A program made the translations under genes and the position numbers. Below, piece after piece: positions 9,401-17,907 of a stretch of DNA of 64,000 nt. The stretch spans positions 93,444-157,443 of the forward strand of contig NZ_FOBV01000009.1 in NCBI RefSeq assembly GCF_900109935.1, in the 5' to 3' direction. The stretch is from Chryseobacterium taichungense (lineage in GTDB: Bacteria; Bacteroidota; Bacteroidia; Flavobacteriales; Weeksellaceae). The notes beneath the pieces were generated by a model, which searched no databases, was not told the DNA's origin, and saw nothing but the letters and a program-made list of their open reading frames with translations. Numbering within the stretch: the stretch's first letter is position 1; every line of letters starts with the position of its first letter.

Positions 9401-12309
9401 ATATTCAATTCCAGGTTGTGGCCTATAATGATGTTCAGACGGCAACGGTAAATTTAAAGATCAAAGATTCCGAACAGCCGTTGAAAATTGAGACAGTGAC
9501 ATTTAGAGATAAACTTGAACCTAATGTGAAAGAAAAATGGGCGGTAAAAGTTTCAGGAAATGATAAAGAAAAGATCAATGCAGAAGTGCTGGCCAATATG
9601 TATGATATGTCGCTGGATCAGTTTGCGGTCAATAGTTTTACCTGGGAGAAATTATATACACCTTATTCGTTAGTGACCACTTATGATTTGAGAGATAATC
9701 TTTTAACAAAATATTATCAGCAGAGAATAAAATTCCTTACTGGAAATTATGTAGAAGTTCCTCAATTTAACTGGTTCGATAGGAATGGTTTGATCATGCT
9801 GCAGAGCAGAGCCGCCGGAGTTACTATTCGAGGTGTTGCGAGTCGCGCTCCTATGGCAGCAGACAGTGCAGTTAGTAAAAATATAGAAGAAGTTGTCATG
9901 ACGGGTTACGGAATTAAAAAAGAAGTTGCGGCTACAGCTTCAGAAGTGGTTGCTGCTGATAAAGTATTAGATAAGGATGACTTAACAGAAAAAGTTTCCG
10001 TGCGTCAAAACCTCAACGAAACCGCATTCTTTTATCCGGATTTAAAAACCGATTCTGAAGGAAACGTAAGCTTTGAATTTACTTCTCCTGAAGCCTTAAC
10101 AAAATGGAAATTGATGTTCCTTGCTCACACCAAAGATGCCAGAGCAGCAATACTGGAAAAAGAAGTGATCACACAGAAAGAATTTTCTGTAACACCAAAT
10201 TATCCTAGATTTTTGAGAGAAGGCGATGAACTTAATTTACAATCAAAACTTTCAAATTTAACAAATAAAAAACTTAATGGTTCAGCAACCGTACAAATAT
10301 TAGATGCATTTACCAATGAAGATATTTCGGCAAAATTTGGACTAAATGCCAATGTGCAGAATTTTGAAATTAACGAAAATGGAAATTCAGCATTAACCTG
10401 GAAATTAAAGGTTCCTGAAAATATTTCTTCCATTATCATCAAAGTAGTGGCAAAAGCAGGGGCATATTCAGATGGAGAGCAGCAGGCAATTGCTGTTCTC
10501 CCAAACAGAATGTTGGTAACCGATGCGGTTCCGGTTTTTGTGAAAGAAGGAGAAACCAAAACATTTGAGCTTGAAAATCTTAAAAATACCAATTCAAAAA
10601 CCATTTCGAATGTTTCCAATACACTGGAGCTTACGACTAATCCGATCTGGGAAATTATGTTTGCGCTTCCAAGTCTTAAAAATGACCCGAACAATTCTGC
10701 GGATGTTATTTTCAATAAATGGTTTGCCGATGTTTTGGCATCCGAGATTTTTAAAGCCAATCCGAAAATGAAAACGGTGTTTGAAGAATATCAGAATAAA
10801 GGCTTACTTAATTCAAACCTTGAAAAAAATCAGGAGCTGAAACAACTGTTGCTTGACGAAACACCATGGGTTTTGGAAAGTAACAATGAACAGGAACAAA
10901 TGCAGAAATTGGCATTGCTGTTTGATGCCAACACGATGAAAAACTCCATCAGCCAGGATTGGGATGAACTCAAAAAACTTCAAAACCCTGACGGCGGTTT
11001 TTCATGGTATCAGGGATATCCGAGTTCGTATCCAACTTCATTGTATATCCTGAAAAACTTGGGGAAAATTAATCTGTGGTTAAAAGATAATGTAAAAGAT
11101 TATCAAAATGCTGAACAGAAAGAATTAGTGAAAAACCTGATTGCCTATGTGGATAAAGAAATCAACACCTATTATGATGTAAAAACGCAAGATGTCTGGA
11201 CCAACTGGGCACTCGATTATCTGGATGCCAGAAATTACTGGGAAAAAGAATATTCTTTAAAAGGTAATGGGTCAACTTTAAAATCTCTGGTAAAACAAAA
11301 AGCAAAAACGGCAAAGCTTACCGATTTCACATTCTTCGGTCTGCATCGTGCCGCTTTATTAATGAATGATTTCGGGCTGAAAGATGTTTCAGACAAGCTG
11401 ATGAATTATTTAAAAGAAACGTCTGTAGAAACGAAAACCCAGGGAGTTTACTGGAAGCAGAATCTGGATGGTTGGGGCTGGTTCAGTTCTAAGGTGGTAA
11501 ACCAGGCCGGAGCGTTAGAAGCATTTAATAAACTGCAGCCCAATGATCAGAAATTCATTGAAGAAATGAAAATCTGGCTGATTACCCAAAAAGAAGTTAA
11601 TTCGTGGGGCAGTTCAAGAGGAACGGCAGAAGTTATTTTTACCATCCTGAATTCGGGGAATTCATGGACGTCTGCGGAAAGCGATAAAGCAAAAATTGTC
11701 TGGGGAGGTAAAGAATTAAAACCGGAAACCCAAGCTACAGGATATATAAAATCTACGGTTAAATCAGATGTTTTGAATAAAAATCTTGCTGAGGTTAGTG
11801 TTTCAAAACCTGGTCCTGGAATTGTGCAGGGCGGATTGTTCTGGCAATATTATGAAGACTTGGATAAAATAAAATCCTCTGAAAATTATATTTCCGTAAC
11901 GAAAGAGCTTTACAGAAAAATAAAAACAGTGAACGGTGAGGAATTACAGGAAATTTCTCCGGAAACTCCGTTAAAAGTAGGAGATAAAGTAACGGTAAGA
12001 ATGATTCTGAATACAGATCGCCCGATGGAATTTATTCACATTAAAGATATGAGAGCGGCAGGATTTGAGCCTTTAGACGTATTATCCGGTTACCAGTGGA
12101 AGAACAACCTGGGATATTACCAGTCCACCAAAGATGCATCCACAAATTTTTACATTCAGTATCTGCCGAAAGGAAAGTATGTATTTGAATATGATTATCT
12201 GGCCAATGCTTCAGGGAAATTCTCAAACGGAATTACAACCATCCAGAATTATTATGCACCGCAAATGAATGCGCATACGAAAGGATCTGAAGTGCAGATT
12301 TCGGAATAA
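6451..12309 (+). CDS. Alpha-2-macroglobulin-like giant secreted protein (no thioester)
   Basis: About 1952 residues, with a signal peptide ending VIYAQ; the ATG at 6451 is chosen because it starts the signal peptide and has an AT-rich flavobacterial leader. Features include the MG2 domain with IFTDRAIYRPGQTVYFK (about residues 549-565) and the A2M domain with FFYPDLKTDSEGNVSFEFTS. The bait/thioester region is aberrant: where the family has a GCxEQ thioester, this protein reads NDPNNSADVIF (from residue 1411), so no thioester can form. The C-terminal all-helical and receptor-like domains follow. Residues 1146-1154 read EEVVMTGYG, like the signature near the start of SusC plugs. Members of this family are thought to be periplasmic or surface protease traps; that role is inference here. 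Confidence 0.85.
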   Translation: MKRLSKTFIFFLLLLSSTVIYAQKYYDEQWKKIEENSTKGTVKSNLPTILDIQNQAMKDNNTLQLIRSLKAEFAIVNQTRDDEQNNAASKFFSKLTDIEKKLKGDEKIIYKVLMNGFIMDYYSRNSWKINGRTNINSQDITQIETWSKLDFKNYISKSFKELDQQKAEMRKIALAPYQSLFTNTKSISFFPTLADYYALKKVDFLSDNGLFTKNESSGNRKQIDDIFNELIAQNSGNPKLYFMHQKLQENCNYNQCKDKLQQLNSLLNSDTKGDYKVVIMDDIMNELLAKKQENEALEIAAKAKSQYPQSPFIENIKNKEEQIRQASLNIKYEQQTQSNKPIHFVAEYKNINSFSLNIYKVNDDFTSFFQYSRNPYPEMFGKVKKELIRKETYQVPDLKDYQLHKTSFEIKPLPSGIYVAEYLVGNGTNDKNQNFYFLVSDHKIIYKNKAEGNFSDNELKLVNSENGEPVSSEGLAFYEFSGNSDIIKNTGKTDNKGVFKFPSSSDKKYFRMFLIQQPKTNDFQIMQVYGNNYDNEFDIDDKVHTKTQIFTDRAIYRPGQTVYFKVINTKINKDKESVDAGLKQKITLGDANGKEVSSQNFTTNEFGSYHGSFVLPKGKLNGEFYLSTDGETPVFKGFSVEEYKRPKFEVNFEPVKEEYKYGQTIELKGKATTFSGIALSNTKVNYEIKKRNIRWRYFWWYPQGNDNENSILGETQTNEKGEFVIRLELKKDEQLEGIQIDNYEINASVTDINGETQSADTQLKVASVSHYIKADEIKDVFSDENVKFKVETKNYNEQNLKKSYHVKLSKLQTPDRIFRSNFKDAVQNLPVFSKEEFIRKFPHDLFDKNDELKNWKTSSVILNDAQRTEESLDLGKLDAGDYQLELYNIEGKDTIKTSQYFSVWDKNSLKANQKTFLTALQPKTEFSRGEKAKVYVYSAIPDASVNIFVQNGSGKTVYDVQKTKNGKLEYVVDIPKDKGVSAMNIQFQVVAYNDVQTATVNLKIKDSEQPLKIETVTFRDKLEPNVKEKWAVKVSGNDKEKINAEVLANMYDMSLDQFAVNSFTWEKLYTPYSLVTTYDLRDNLLTKYYQQRIKFLTGNYVEVPQFNWFDRNGLIMLQSRAAGVTIRGVASRAPMAADSAVSKNIEEVVMTGYGIKKEVAATASEVVAADKVLDKDDLTEKVSVRQNLNETAFFYPDLKTDSEGNVSFEFTSPEALTKWKLMFLAHTKDARAAILEKEVITQKEFSVTPNYPRFLREGDELNLQSKLSNLTNKKLNGSATVQILDAFTNEDISAKFGLNANVQNFEINENGNSALTWKLKVPENISSIIIKVVAKAGAYSDGEQQAIAVLPNRMLVTDAVPVFVKEGETKTFELENLKNTNSKTISNVSNTLELTTNPIWEIMFALPSLKNDPNNSADVIFNKWFADVLASEIFKANPKMKTVFEEYQNKGLLNSNLEKNQELKQLLLDETPWVLESNNEQEQMQKLALLFDANTMKNSISQDWDELKKLQNPDGGFSWYQGYPSSYPTSLYILKNLGKINLWLKDNVKDYQNAEQKELVKNLIAYVDKEINTYYDVKTQDVWTNWALDYLDARNYWEKEYSLKGNGSTLKSLVKQKAKTAKLTDFTFFGLHRAALLMNDFGLKDVSDKLMNYLKETSVETKTQGVYWKQNLDGWGWFSSKVVNQAGALEAFNKLQPNDQKFIEEMKIWLITQKEVNSWGSSRGTAEVIFTILNSGNSWTSAESDKAKIVWGGKELKPETQATGYIKSTVKSDVLNKNLAEVSVSKPGPGIVQGGLFWQYYEDLDKIKSSENYISVTKELYRKIKTVNGEELQEISPETPLKVGDKVTVRMILNTDRPMEFIHIKDMRAAGFEPLDVLSGYQWKNNLGYYQSTKDASTNFYIQYLPKGKYVFEYDYLANASGKFSNGITTIQNYYAPQMNAHTKGSEVQISE

Positions 12310-12334
12310 TTTTAAATTAAATTTTAATATAAAG

Positions 12335-12370
12335 CTCCGCAAGTCAATCGATATGCGGAGTTTTAATTTT
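12335..12370 (+). terminator. Terminator after the macroglobulin-like gene
   Basis: CTCCGCA (12335-12341) pairs with TGCGGAG (12354-12360) and is followed directly by TTTTAATTTT. It lies 25 bases after the stop codon. Confidence 0.8.
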
Positions 12371-12404
12371 ACTTATTGTTTAAATTACCTCTTAAATGTA
12401 CAGT

Positions 12405-13670
12405 TTAACTTTGCCATCCGGAAACAATTTTAATGAACCAGCCATCCGGAATTTTTTTAATAAGGTAAGTATGACCCATCCAAACATTGTCCATAACAAA
12501 TATGTATGTGTCTTCAGCATCATCACATGGAAACAGTTTGCTATAATGGGACGTATACAAATTCATAAAAGTATTCTTTTTATACTTTGCAAATTCTTGA
12601 GAAGTTAGAAAAATTATTTTTTTATCAATGGGAGTAATTGTTTTTAGACTTTGATTATCTGTTATGATGAAAGAAAAATCAAACGGATCTGAAGACTGCA
12701 TTTCTTTTTCATGAAAAAAAATATCTGGATTTTTAAAGTCTTTTTCAAATGTTTTTAAATTCACAATGAATTCAGTTTGTCTTGGGTCTGAATTCTCAAC
12801 AACAGGATAATTTCCATATAAAATTGCCAGTAACAATCTGTTAAAATCATTGTCTGTACTTTTATATTTTGGATTAGGATCTTCATAATCGGAAATCCCA
12901 TCGTAATCTGTATCAGAGCTTAATGGGTTCGTAAAAAGTTCCAATGTTTCATCGAGATCATTAAAGCCGTCATTATCAGAATCCTTTAAAATTTCTTTTA
13001 AATTTAGAGTAAGCAAGGCATTGTTTTTCAAAGTTTCAAATTGTTCCTGTGGCCCCGGAAAATTCATAGGTTGAATCATCCTTACAATATCGGCTTCAAT
13101 CTGAATATGCTCACTGTCTTTCCATAATGGAACTTGTGAATTACTCTTCAATATATAATTAAATTTCCTTACTAATCCTGTATAATAATTTTTCCATGTC
13201 TTTCCGTCGTCTGTTGATAGGGCTAAATAATATTTGCTTTTATAATAGTTATCAGTAGAATAAAGAATAGCAATAGAATGATGGAGTTTTCCGGATTTGA
13301 CTATAAGTGGTTTGGGAACAATTCCAAATGTTTTTGCAAATTCAGCTTTTTTAATGGAATCAGTAACTTGATAATGTAATAGATCATCGTCATGATCAAT
13401 GTTTTTAAGCTTTAAAAAATTTTTAATTTTCAAATCCACCGAGTCTACCATTTCTCCAGAATTCGCATGACTTTTTAAATATTTTACAGAAATAAAATGG
13501 AATGGTGGTTTTAAAGCATCTTTCTTAGAAATTGTGGTTACATTGTAATTAGTGAATTTTTTAATACTGTCTTCACTTTTTGTTAATGCATTACATTTAC
13601 AGATATTACTCTCTTGCGCTATAGAAATTTTATAGATGAATAAAACAATAATAATAAGAATTTTTTTCAA
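12405..13670 (-). CDS. Secreted protein with thrombospondin type 3-like calcium repeats
   Basis: A 421-residue protein with a signal peptide (MKKILIIIVLFIYKISIAQ). I do not recognise the family as a whole. Around residues 234-275 there are two Asp-rich units, DSDNDGFNDLDETLELFTNP and DTDYDGISDYEDPNP, which match thrombospondin type 3 calcium-binding repeats, common in Bacteroidetes surface proteins. There are Cys residues near the mature N-terminus (NICKCNAL), but they are not in a lipobox. The gene stands alone, convergent with the macroglobulin-like gene. Function unknown. Confidence 0.75.
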   Translation of the reverse strand: MKKILIIIVLFIYKISIAQESNICKCNALTKSEDSIKKFTNYNVTTISKKDALKPPFHFISVKYLKSHANSGEMVDSVDLKIKNFLKLKNIDHDDDLLHYQVTDSIKKAEFAKTFGIVPKPLIVKSGKLHHSIAILYSTDNYYKSKYYLALSTDDGKTWKNYYTGLVRKFNYILKSNSQVPLWKDSEHIQIEADIVRMIQPMNFPGPQEQFETLKNNALLTLNLKEILKDSDNDGFNDLDETLELFTNPLSSDTDYDGISDYEDPNPKYKSTDNDFNRLLLAILYGNYPVVENSDPRQTEFIVNLKTFEKDFKNPDIFFHEKEMQSSDPFDFSFIITDNQSLKTITPIDKKIIFLTSQEFAKYKKNTFMNLYTSHYSKLFPCDDAEDTYIFVMDNVWMGHTYLIKKIPDGWFIKIVSGWQS

Positions 13671-13887
13671 AGTTTCAGTTTTTGCATCCTAAACGTAAAT
13701 GCATTGGATTTATTTTATTGCAACTGCAACATAGAATATCAATTTACTCAAAATCTCAACTAATTTTTATCTTACGCATTTTATTCTGAACATTTCATTA
13801 TTTATTTTAAATTATCGTCTAATTATTTAGTTTCTAATTAATTAGATTAGATTTTAAGATTTAGTTAAAACGATCAGAAAAAACCAA

Positions 13888-13895
13888 TATATTTG
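13888..13895 (+). promoter_or_regulatory. -7 box upstream of the DUF1569 gene
   Basis: TATATTTG matches TAnnTTTG perfectly and ends 20 bases before the ATG at 13916. No TTG was found at the expected -33 spacing. Confidence 0.6.
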
Positions 13896-13915
13896 CTTTT
13901 TAACATTCGCTAACT

Positions 13916-14371
13916 ATGGAAAACATTTTTGATGTAAAAGTTGTTCAGAATTACATTGACAGGATCAATAGTCTTACTCCTGAAACACAGCCGTTATGGG
14001 GAAAAATGACCGTTGACCAAATGCTGGCGCACTGCTGCGTATCATATGAAATGGTATATGAGCCGGAAAAACATAAAAAGCCGGGAAGCATTGCCAAATT
14101 TATCCTGAAAACATTTTTGAAACCAAAAGTTACCGGAGAAAAATCATATCCGAGAAATAGTCCTACCGCACCGCAGTTTATTATTGCCGGTAGAAAAAAT
14201 TTTGCTGAAGAAAAGAAAAGACTTATCGGTTTTATTCAGAAAACCCAGCAATTAGGCGCATCTGCTTTTGATGGAAAAGAATCTTTCTCTTTCGGTAAAC
14301 TCAAAGCTCAGGAATGGAATAATATGTTTGCTAAACACCTGAATCATCATCTTGCACAATTTGGTGTGTAA
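13916..14371 (+). CDS. DUF1569 (DinB-like) protein
   Basis: A 151-residue protein with the DinB-like four-helix pattern: an early histidine in MTVDQMLAHC and a C-terminal KHLNHHLAQFGV motif, as in the DUF1569 family. Such proteins can bind a metal through these histidines, but the substrate is unknown. Together with the two VOC proteins that follow (gaps of 49 and 20 bases) it forms a small cluster of detoxification- or thiol-type enzymes, an inference from family membership. Its own promoter box lies at 13888-13895. Confidence 0.85.
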   Translation: MENIFDVKVVQNYIDRINSLTPETQPLWGKMTVDQMLAHCCVSYEMVYEPEKHKKPGSIAKFILKTFLKPKVTGEKSYPRNSPTAPQFIIAGRKNFAEEKKRLIGFIQKTQQLGASAFDGKESFSFGKLKAQEWNNMFAKHLNHHLAQFGV

Positions 14372-14420
14372 ATCTCTCGCATAACAATATTTTAAATAAT
14401 AATTAAAAGATAAAATACAA

Positions 14421-14792
14421 ATGAAACTAGGAGCTTTTTCAGTCAGCTTAAGTGTAAAAGACCTTCAGAAATCCAAAGAGTTTTATGAGAAACTGGGATT
14501 TAGTCATATGGCGGGAGAAATGGATCATCATTATCTTATCATGAAAAACGGAGATCATATCATTGGACTTTTTCAGGCTATGTTTGAGGGTAATATGCTT
14601 ACTTTCAATCCCGGTTGGGACCAGAATGCCCAGAATCTCGACAGCTTTGATGATGTTCGTGATATTCAGAAACACCTAAAAGAACAGGGCATTGAACTTC
14701 AGAAAGAAGCCGACGAAAATACGTCCGGACCGGAGCATATTTATCTTAAAGATCCTGATGGAAATATGATTCTGATCGACCAGCACAGATAA
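14421..14792 (+). CDS. VOC superfamily (glyoxalase/bleomycin-resistance-like) protein
   Basis: A 123-residue single-domain protein with two beta-alpha-beta-beta-beta modules. The first begins LGAFSVSLSVKDLQKSKEFYEKLGF, and the second ends PEHIYLKDPDGNMILIDQHR, with the conserved DPDGN turn and the metal-ligand-like glutamate/histidine region. VOC proteins include glyoxalases, dioxygenases and antibiotic-binding proteins; nothing here identifies the substrate. It is probably co-transcribed with its neighbours. Confidence 0.85.
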   Translation: MKLGAFSVSLSVKDLQKSKEFYEKLGFSHMAGEMDHHYLIMKNGDHIIGLFQAMFEGNMLTFNPGWDQNAQNLDSFDDVRDIQKHLKEQGIELQKEADENTSGPEHIYLKDPDGNMILIDQHR

Positions 14793-14812
14793 ATTAAAAC
14801 TAAGATAATATT

Positions 14813-15262
14813 ATGGCAACAGTAAATGTTTATTTAACATTCAACGGCAACTGCGGACAGGCTTTTGAATTTTACAGATCAGTTTTCGGAGGAGAATTTC
14901 CTTACATCGGAACTTTCGGAGAAATGCCTCCAATGGAAGGTAGAGAAACTCCCGAAGAAGACAAAGATAAAATCATGCATGTCACTCTTCCAATTTCCAA
15001 AGAAACCATACTGATGGGAAGTGATATAGGTTGTGAAGGGGCTTCTCATTTTAAAGAAGGCAATAATTTTTCAATTTCTATCAATGCAGAATCTAAAGAA
15101 GAAGCTGATAAACTGTTTAATGGACTGTCTGAAGGTGGAAATATTACCATGGCTATGGAGGATACCTTCTGGGGTGCTTATTTCGGGATGTTCACCGATA
15201 AATTCGGAATCAATTGGATGGTGAATTATGATGATCCTACAAAGACACAGCAGCATCCTTAA
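14813..15262 (+). CDS. PhnB-like VOC family protein
   Basis: A 149-residue protein starting MATVNVYLTFNGNCGQAFEFYRSVFGGEF, the hallmark of the PhnB/YdcJ-like VOC subgroup (formerly annotated as 3-demethylubiquinone methyltransferase-like). The C-terminal segment 'FWGAYFGMFTDKFGINWMVNYD' is also typical. The reaction is unknown. It is the last gene before the terminator at 15287-15311. Confidence 0.88.
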   Translation: MATVNVYLTFNGNCGQAFEFYRSVFGGEFPYIGTFGEMPPMEGRETPEEDKDKIMHVTLPISKETILMGSDIGCEGASHFKEGNNFSISINAESKEEADKLFNGLSEGGNITMAMEDTFWGAYFGMFTDKFGINWMVNYDDPTKTQQHP

Positions 15263-15286
15263 AATTTTCTTACAATATACATACAC

Positions 15287-15311
15287 ACCGGCTATAAATG
15301 CCGGTTTTTTT
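15287..15311 (+). terminator. Terminator after the VOC gene pair
   Basis: ACCGGC (15287-15292) pairs with GCCGGT (15300-15305) around a seven-base loop, and seven T follow. Confidence 0.85.
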
Positions 15312-15414
15312 ATGATTGAGCCAAAACTTTTATAACATAAATATTTTCCTTATTATTGATGCTAAATATTAAATCGCACTATTTAATAGATTTTAGTAAT
15401 AAATAATAAACGAT

Positions 15415-16089
15415 ATGAAAGTTATAAAAGCATTGGCGGTAAGCGTTTTTATTTTGGCAACTTCGGTAGTAAAAGCTCAGAAAAATGATCTCGGTGCGTG
15501 GTATATGTATTTTGGGAATAATAAGATCAGTAAAAAACTAAACTTACACAATGAAATTCAGTACAGGAATTTTGATGCTATCGGAGATCTTGAGCAACTT
15601 CTTATCCGTACGGGAATCGGATATGATCTTACGGAAAACAACAATAATATCTTGCTGGGATATGGATTTATTTTAAGTCAGCCTTATGTAAACGGCCAAA
15701 AGACTGAGAATATTGAGCATAGAATATTTCAACAGTATATTACAAAACAAAAATTCGGACGTTTCAATATTCAGCATCGTTATCGCCTGGAAGAAAGGTT
15801 TCTGAAAGATGATTTCAGGATTAGGTTCAGGTATTTTTTAGGGTTTAATATTCCGATTAATAATAAAGAACTTACGCCTAAAACCTTTTACGCTTCTGCT
15901 TATAATGAAATTTTCCTGCACTTTGACCGTCCGGTTTTCGACAGAAACAGAGTCTACGGAGCTTTGGGATATGTCATCAGCAAGAATATGAGAATTGAAG
16001 CAGGGTATATGAACCAGCTTCAGGAGAATAAAAACCGCGGACAAATTCAGATAGGATTTTACAACAATATTCCTTTTACGAAAAATTAA
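15415..16089 (+). CDS. DUF2490 outer-membrane barrel protein
   Basis: A 224-residue protein with a signal peptide ending VVKAQ. The body has alternating amphipathic strands and the pattern 'GAWYMYFGNNKISKKLNLHNEIQYRNFD ... RTGIGYDLTENNNNILLGYGF', which matches DUF2490, a family of predicted outer-membrane beta-barrels in Bacteroidetes. It ends with a strand 'GQIQIGFYNNIPF' rather than the usual terminal aromatic residue. The gene stands alone; function unknown. Confidence 0.82.
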   Translation: MKVIKALAVSVFILATSVVKAQKNDLGAWYMYFGNNKISKKLNLHNEIQYRNFDAIGDLEQLLIRTGIGYDLTENNNNILLGYGFILSQPYVNGQKTENIEHRIFQQYITKQKFGRFNIQHRYRLEERFLKDDFRIRFRYFLGFNIPINNKELTPKTFYASAYNEIFLHFDRPVFDRNRVYGALGYVISKNMRIEAGYMNQLQENKNRGQIQIGFYNNIPFTKN

Positions 16090-16351
16090 GGTTCATAGAT
16101 ACATCTATTATTTTGTTTTGAATGATTAACGATAAGTTGGTTTAAACTTTTATGGTTAATTCTGAAATTAGTTTAAACAAGTTTTAAACTATTGGTAATT
16201 CATAACTAATGTAATGATTTAAAATATTTTGAATGAGAAATTCATATTTTTCTTTAAAAAAAACACTACATTTATTATCAGAAAGAATCAATGATATTGT
16301 CATATTTAATAATGTCAGAGATTCTGTATCACATTAAATTAAACAAAATAT

Positions 16352-16777
16352 ATGAGCCATCCGATCATCATAGAACAAAAGGTAAATGCCCCGGCTGAAA
16401 AGGTCTGGAAAGCACTTACTGATAAGAATGAAATGAAAATATGGTATTTTGATATTCCTGATTTTATATTAGAAACTGGAAAAGTGTTTAATTTTTATGA
16501 GCCCGGAGATGAACGAAAATATCATCATCAGGCAGAAATCCTGGAAGTAATTCACGGAAATAAATTTAAGCACACTTGGTATTATCCCGATTTTTCAGAT
16601 AAAAAGACAACGGTCATCTGGGAGATTCTGCCTGAAGGAGACCGTACACTGATCAGGTTAACTCATGACGATATTGATCATTTTGAAGATCTTGGTGAAA
16701 ACTTTTCCCGGGAAGCTTTTAATGAAGGATGGAGTGGGATTATCGGCCAGAGCCTGAAATCATATGTTGAAGCTTAA
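16352..16777 (+). CDS. SRPBCC (AHSA1-type START-like) protein
   Basis: A 141-residue protein with the AHSA1 pattern: IIIEQKVNAPAEKVWKALTDKNEMKIWYF at the N-terminus and a C-terminal helix NEGWSGIIGQSLKSYVE. These proteins form a helix-grip fold with a hydrophobic cavity; the ligand is unknown. It is flanked by gaps of 262 and 97 bases and is probably transcribed alone. I saw nothing else in the upstream gap. Confidence 0.85.
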   Translation: MSHPIIIEQKVNAPAEKVWKALTDKNEMKIWYFDIPDFILETGKVFNFYEPGDERKYHHQAEILEVIHGNKFKHTWYYPDFSDKKTTVIWEILPEGDRTLIRLTHDDIDHFEDLGENFSREAFNEGWSGIIGQSLKSYVEA

Positions 16778-16844
16778 ATTAAACAATGCATATTACAATT
16801 TGATCAACATCGTATTGAAATTAGCAGCAAGAAATAAATTTTGC

Positions 16845-16852
16845 TAATTTTG
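16845..16852 (+). promoter_or_regulatory. -7 box upstream of the tandem glutaminyl cyclases
   Basis: TAATTTTG matches TAnnTTTG and ends 22 bases before the ATG at 16875. Confidence 0.55.
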
Positions 16853-16874
16853 GAGAAATTTATTTTAGAAATCA

Positions 16875-17897
16875 ATGAAAAAAAATATTATAGCCGGCTT
16901 TGCGGCGATCATGTTGTTGGCATCTTGTAAAAACGATAAGAAAATTCTTGATTCTCTTGCGGATTACAACAATTCAATGGAGCAGAAAGGATATCACTTC
17001 GGAGATAAACTTACATTGCCGGGAGAGGTTACTGAAAATGCAGAAAGTATATCCATTAGCTTCGGAGACAAGGAAACTTCCAATTTAACGATAGATCCAA
17101 AATTCTTTACTTTGGGCGATAATCCGGTTACTTTCAATATCAAAACGAAAGGTGGCGAGACGCTAACGCAGGATGCTACCATTAATGTTTTTGCAAAAAG
17201 TCCTGAAAAAAAGATGTCTTATGAAATCGTAGCTGAATATCCTCACGATCCTAAAAACTTTGTTCAGGGTTTCCAGATCGAAGGAAATACAATTTATGAA
17301 AGTGACGGACAAAATGGCTCTTCACAGATCTTAAAATATACGTTGGGCACGACCACCCCTCTGGCTTCAACCAAACAGCCGCAGGAGGATTTTTCTGAAG
17401 GAAGCACCATCGTTGGAGATAAAGTGTACCAGCTTACCTGGCAGAGTAAAAAAGGATATATTTATGATAAAAATTCACTGAAATTATTGTCTGAATTTTC
17501 TTATCCGAATGTTTTGGGAGAAGGTTGGGGATTAACATATGACGGTAAAAACCTGATCGCATCAGACGGAAGTAAACTGCTGTATTTCCTGGATCCTGCA
17601 AATCCTTCAAAACTAGTAAAATATATTGCTGTAGCCGGAAGTTCCCAGGCATACGATCAGCTGAATGAGCTTGAATATCACAATGGATTTATTTACGCAA
17701 ATGTTTGGCAGAAACCTGTTATTTTAAAAATTAATCCTGAAAACGGAGAAGTTGTAGGAACCTTTGATTTTACAAATATCGCAAAACAGAATACCAAAGG
17801 AAGCGACGACGTTTTGAACGGAATTGCTTTTAAAGGCGATAATATGCTTGTGACAGGAAAAAACTGGCCGAAAATTTATGAAGTTGCAGTTAAATAA
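16875..17897 (+). CDS. Glutaminyl-peptide cyclotransferase lipoprotein (copy 1)
   Basis: A 340-residue lipoprotein (lipobox LLASC, Cys18). An N-terminal beta-rich segment of about 90 residues is followed by a five-bladed-propeller-type glutamine cyclotransferase domain (PF05096) beginning YEIVAEYPHDPKNFVQGFQ at about residue 116, with EGNTIYESDGQNGSSQI and a C-terminal LNGIAFKGDNMLVTGKNWPKIYEV. These enzymes convert N-terminal Gln to pyroglutamate; Bacteroidetes secrete many proteins starting with Gln after signal cleavage, which are possible substrates. A close paralog follows 10 bases downstream. Confidence 0.9.
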   Translation: MKKNIIAGFAAIMLLASCKNDKKILDSLADYNNSMEQKGYHFGDKLTLPGEVTENAESISISFGDKETSNLTIDPKFFTLGDNPVTFNIKTKGGETLTQDATINVFAKSPEKKMSYEIVAEYPHDPKNFVQGFQIEGNTIYESDGQNGSSQILKYTLGTTTPLASTKQPQEDFSEGSTIVGDKVYQLTWQSKKGYIYDKNSLKLLSEFSYPNVLGEGWGLTYDGKNLIASDGSKLLYFLDPANPSKLVKYIAVAGSSQAYDQLNELEYHNGFIYANVWQKPVILKINPENGEVVGTFDFTNIAKQNTKGSDDVLNGIAFKGDNMLVTGKNWPKIYEVAVK

Positions 17898-17907
17898 TTA
17901 TTGAATA

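Noticed and set aside
10200..10760. 186-residue minus-strand open frame
   Set aside because: Shadow of the macroglobulin-like gene; no family features.
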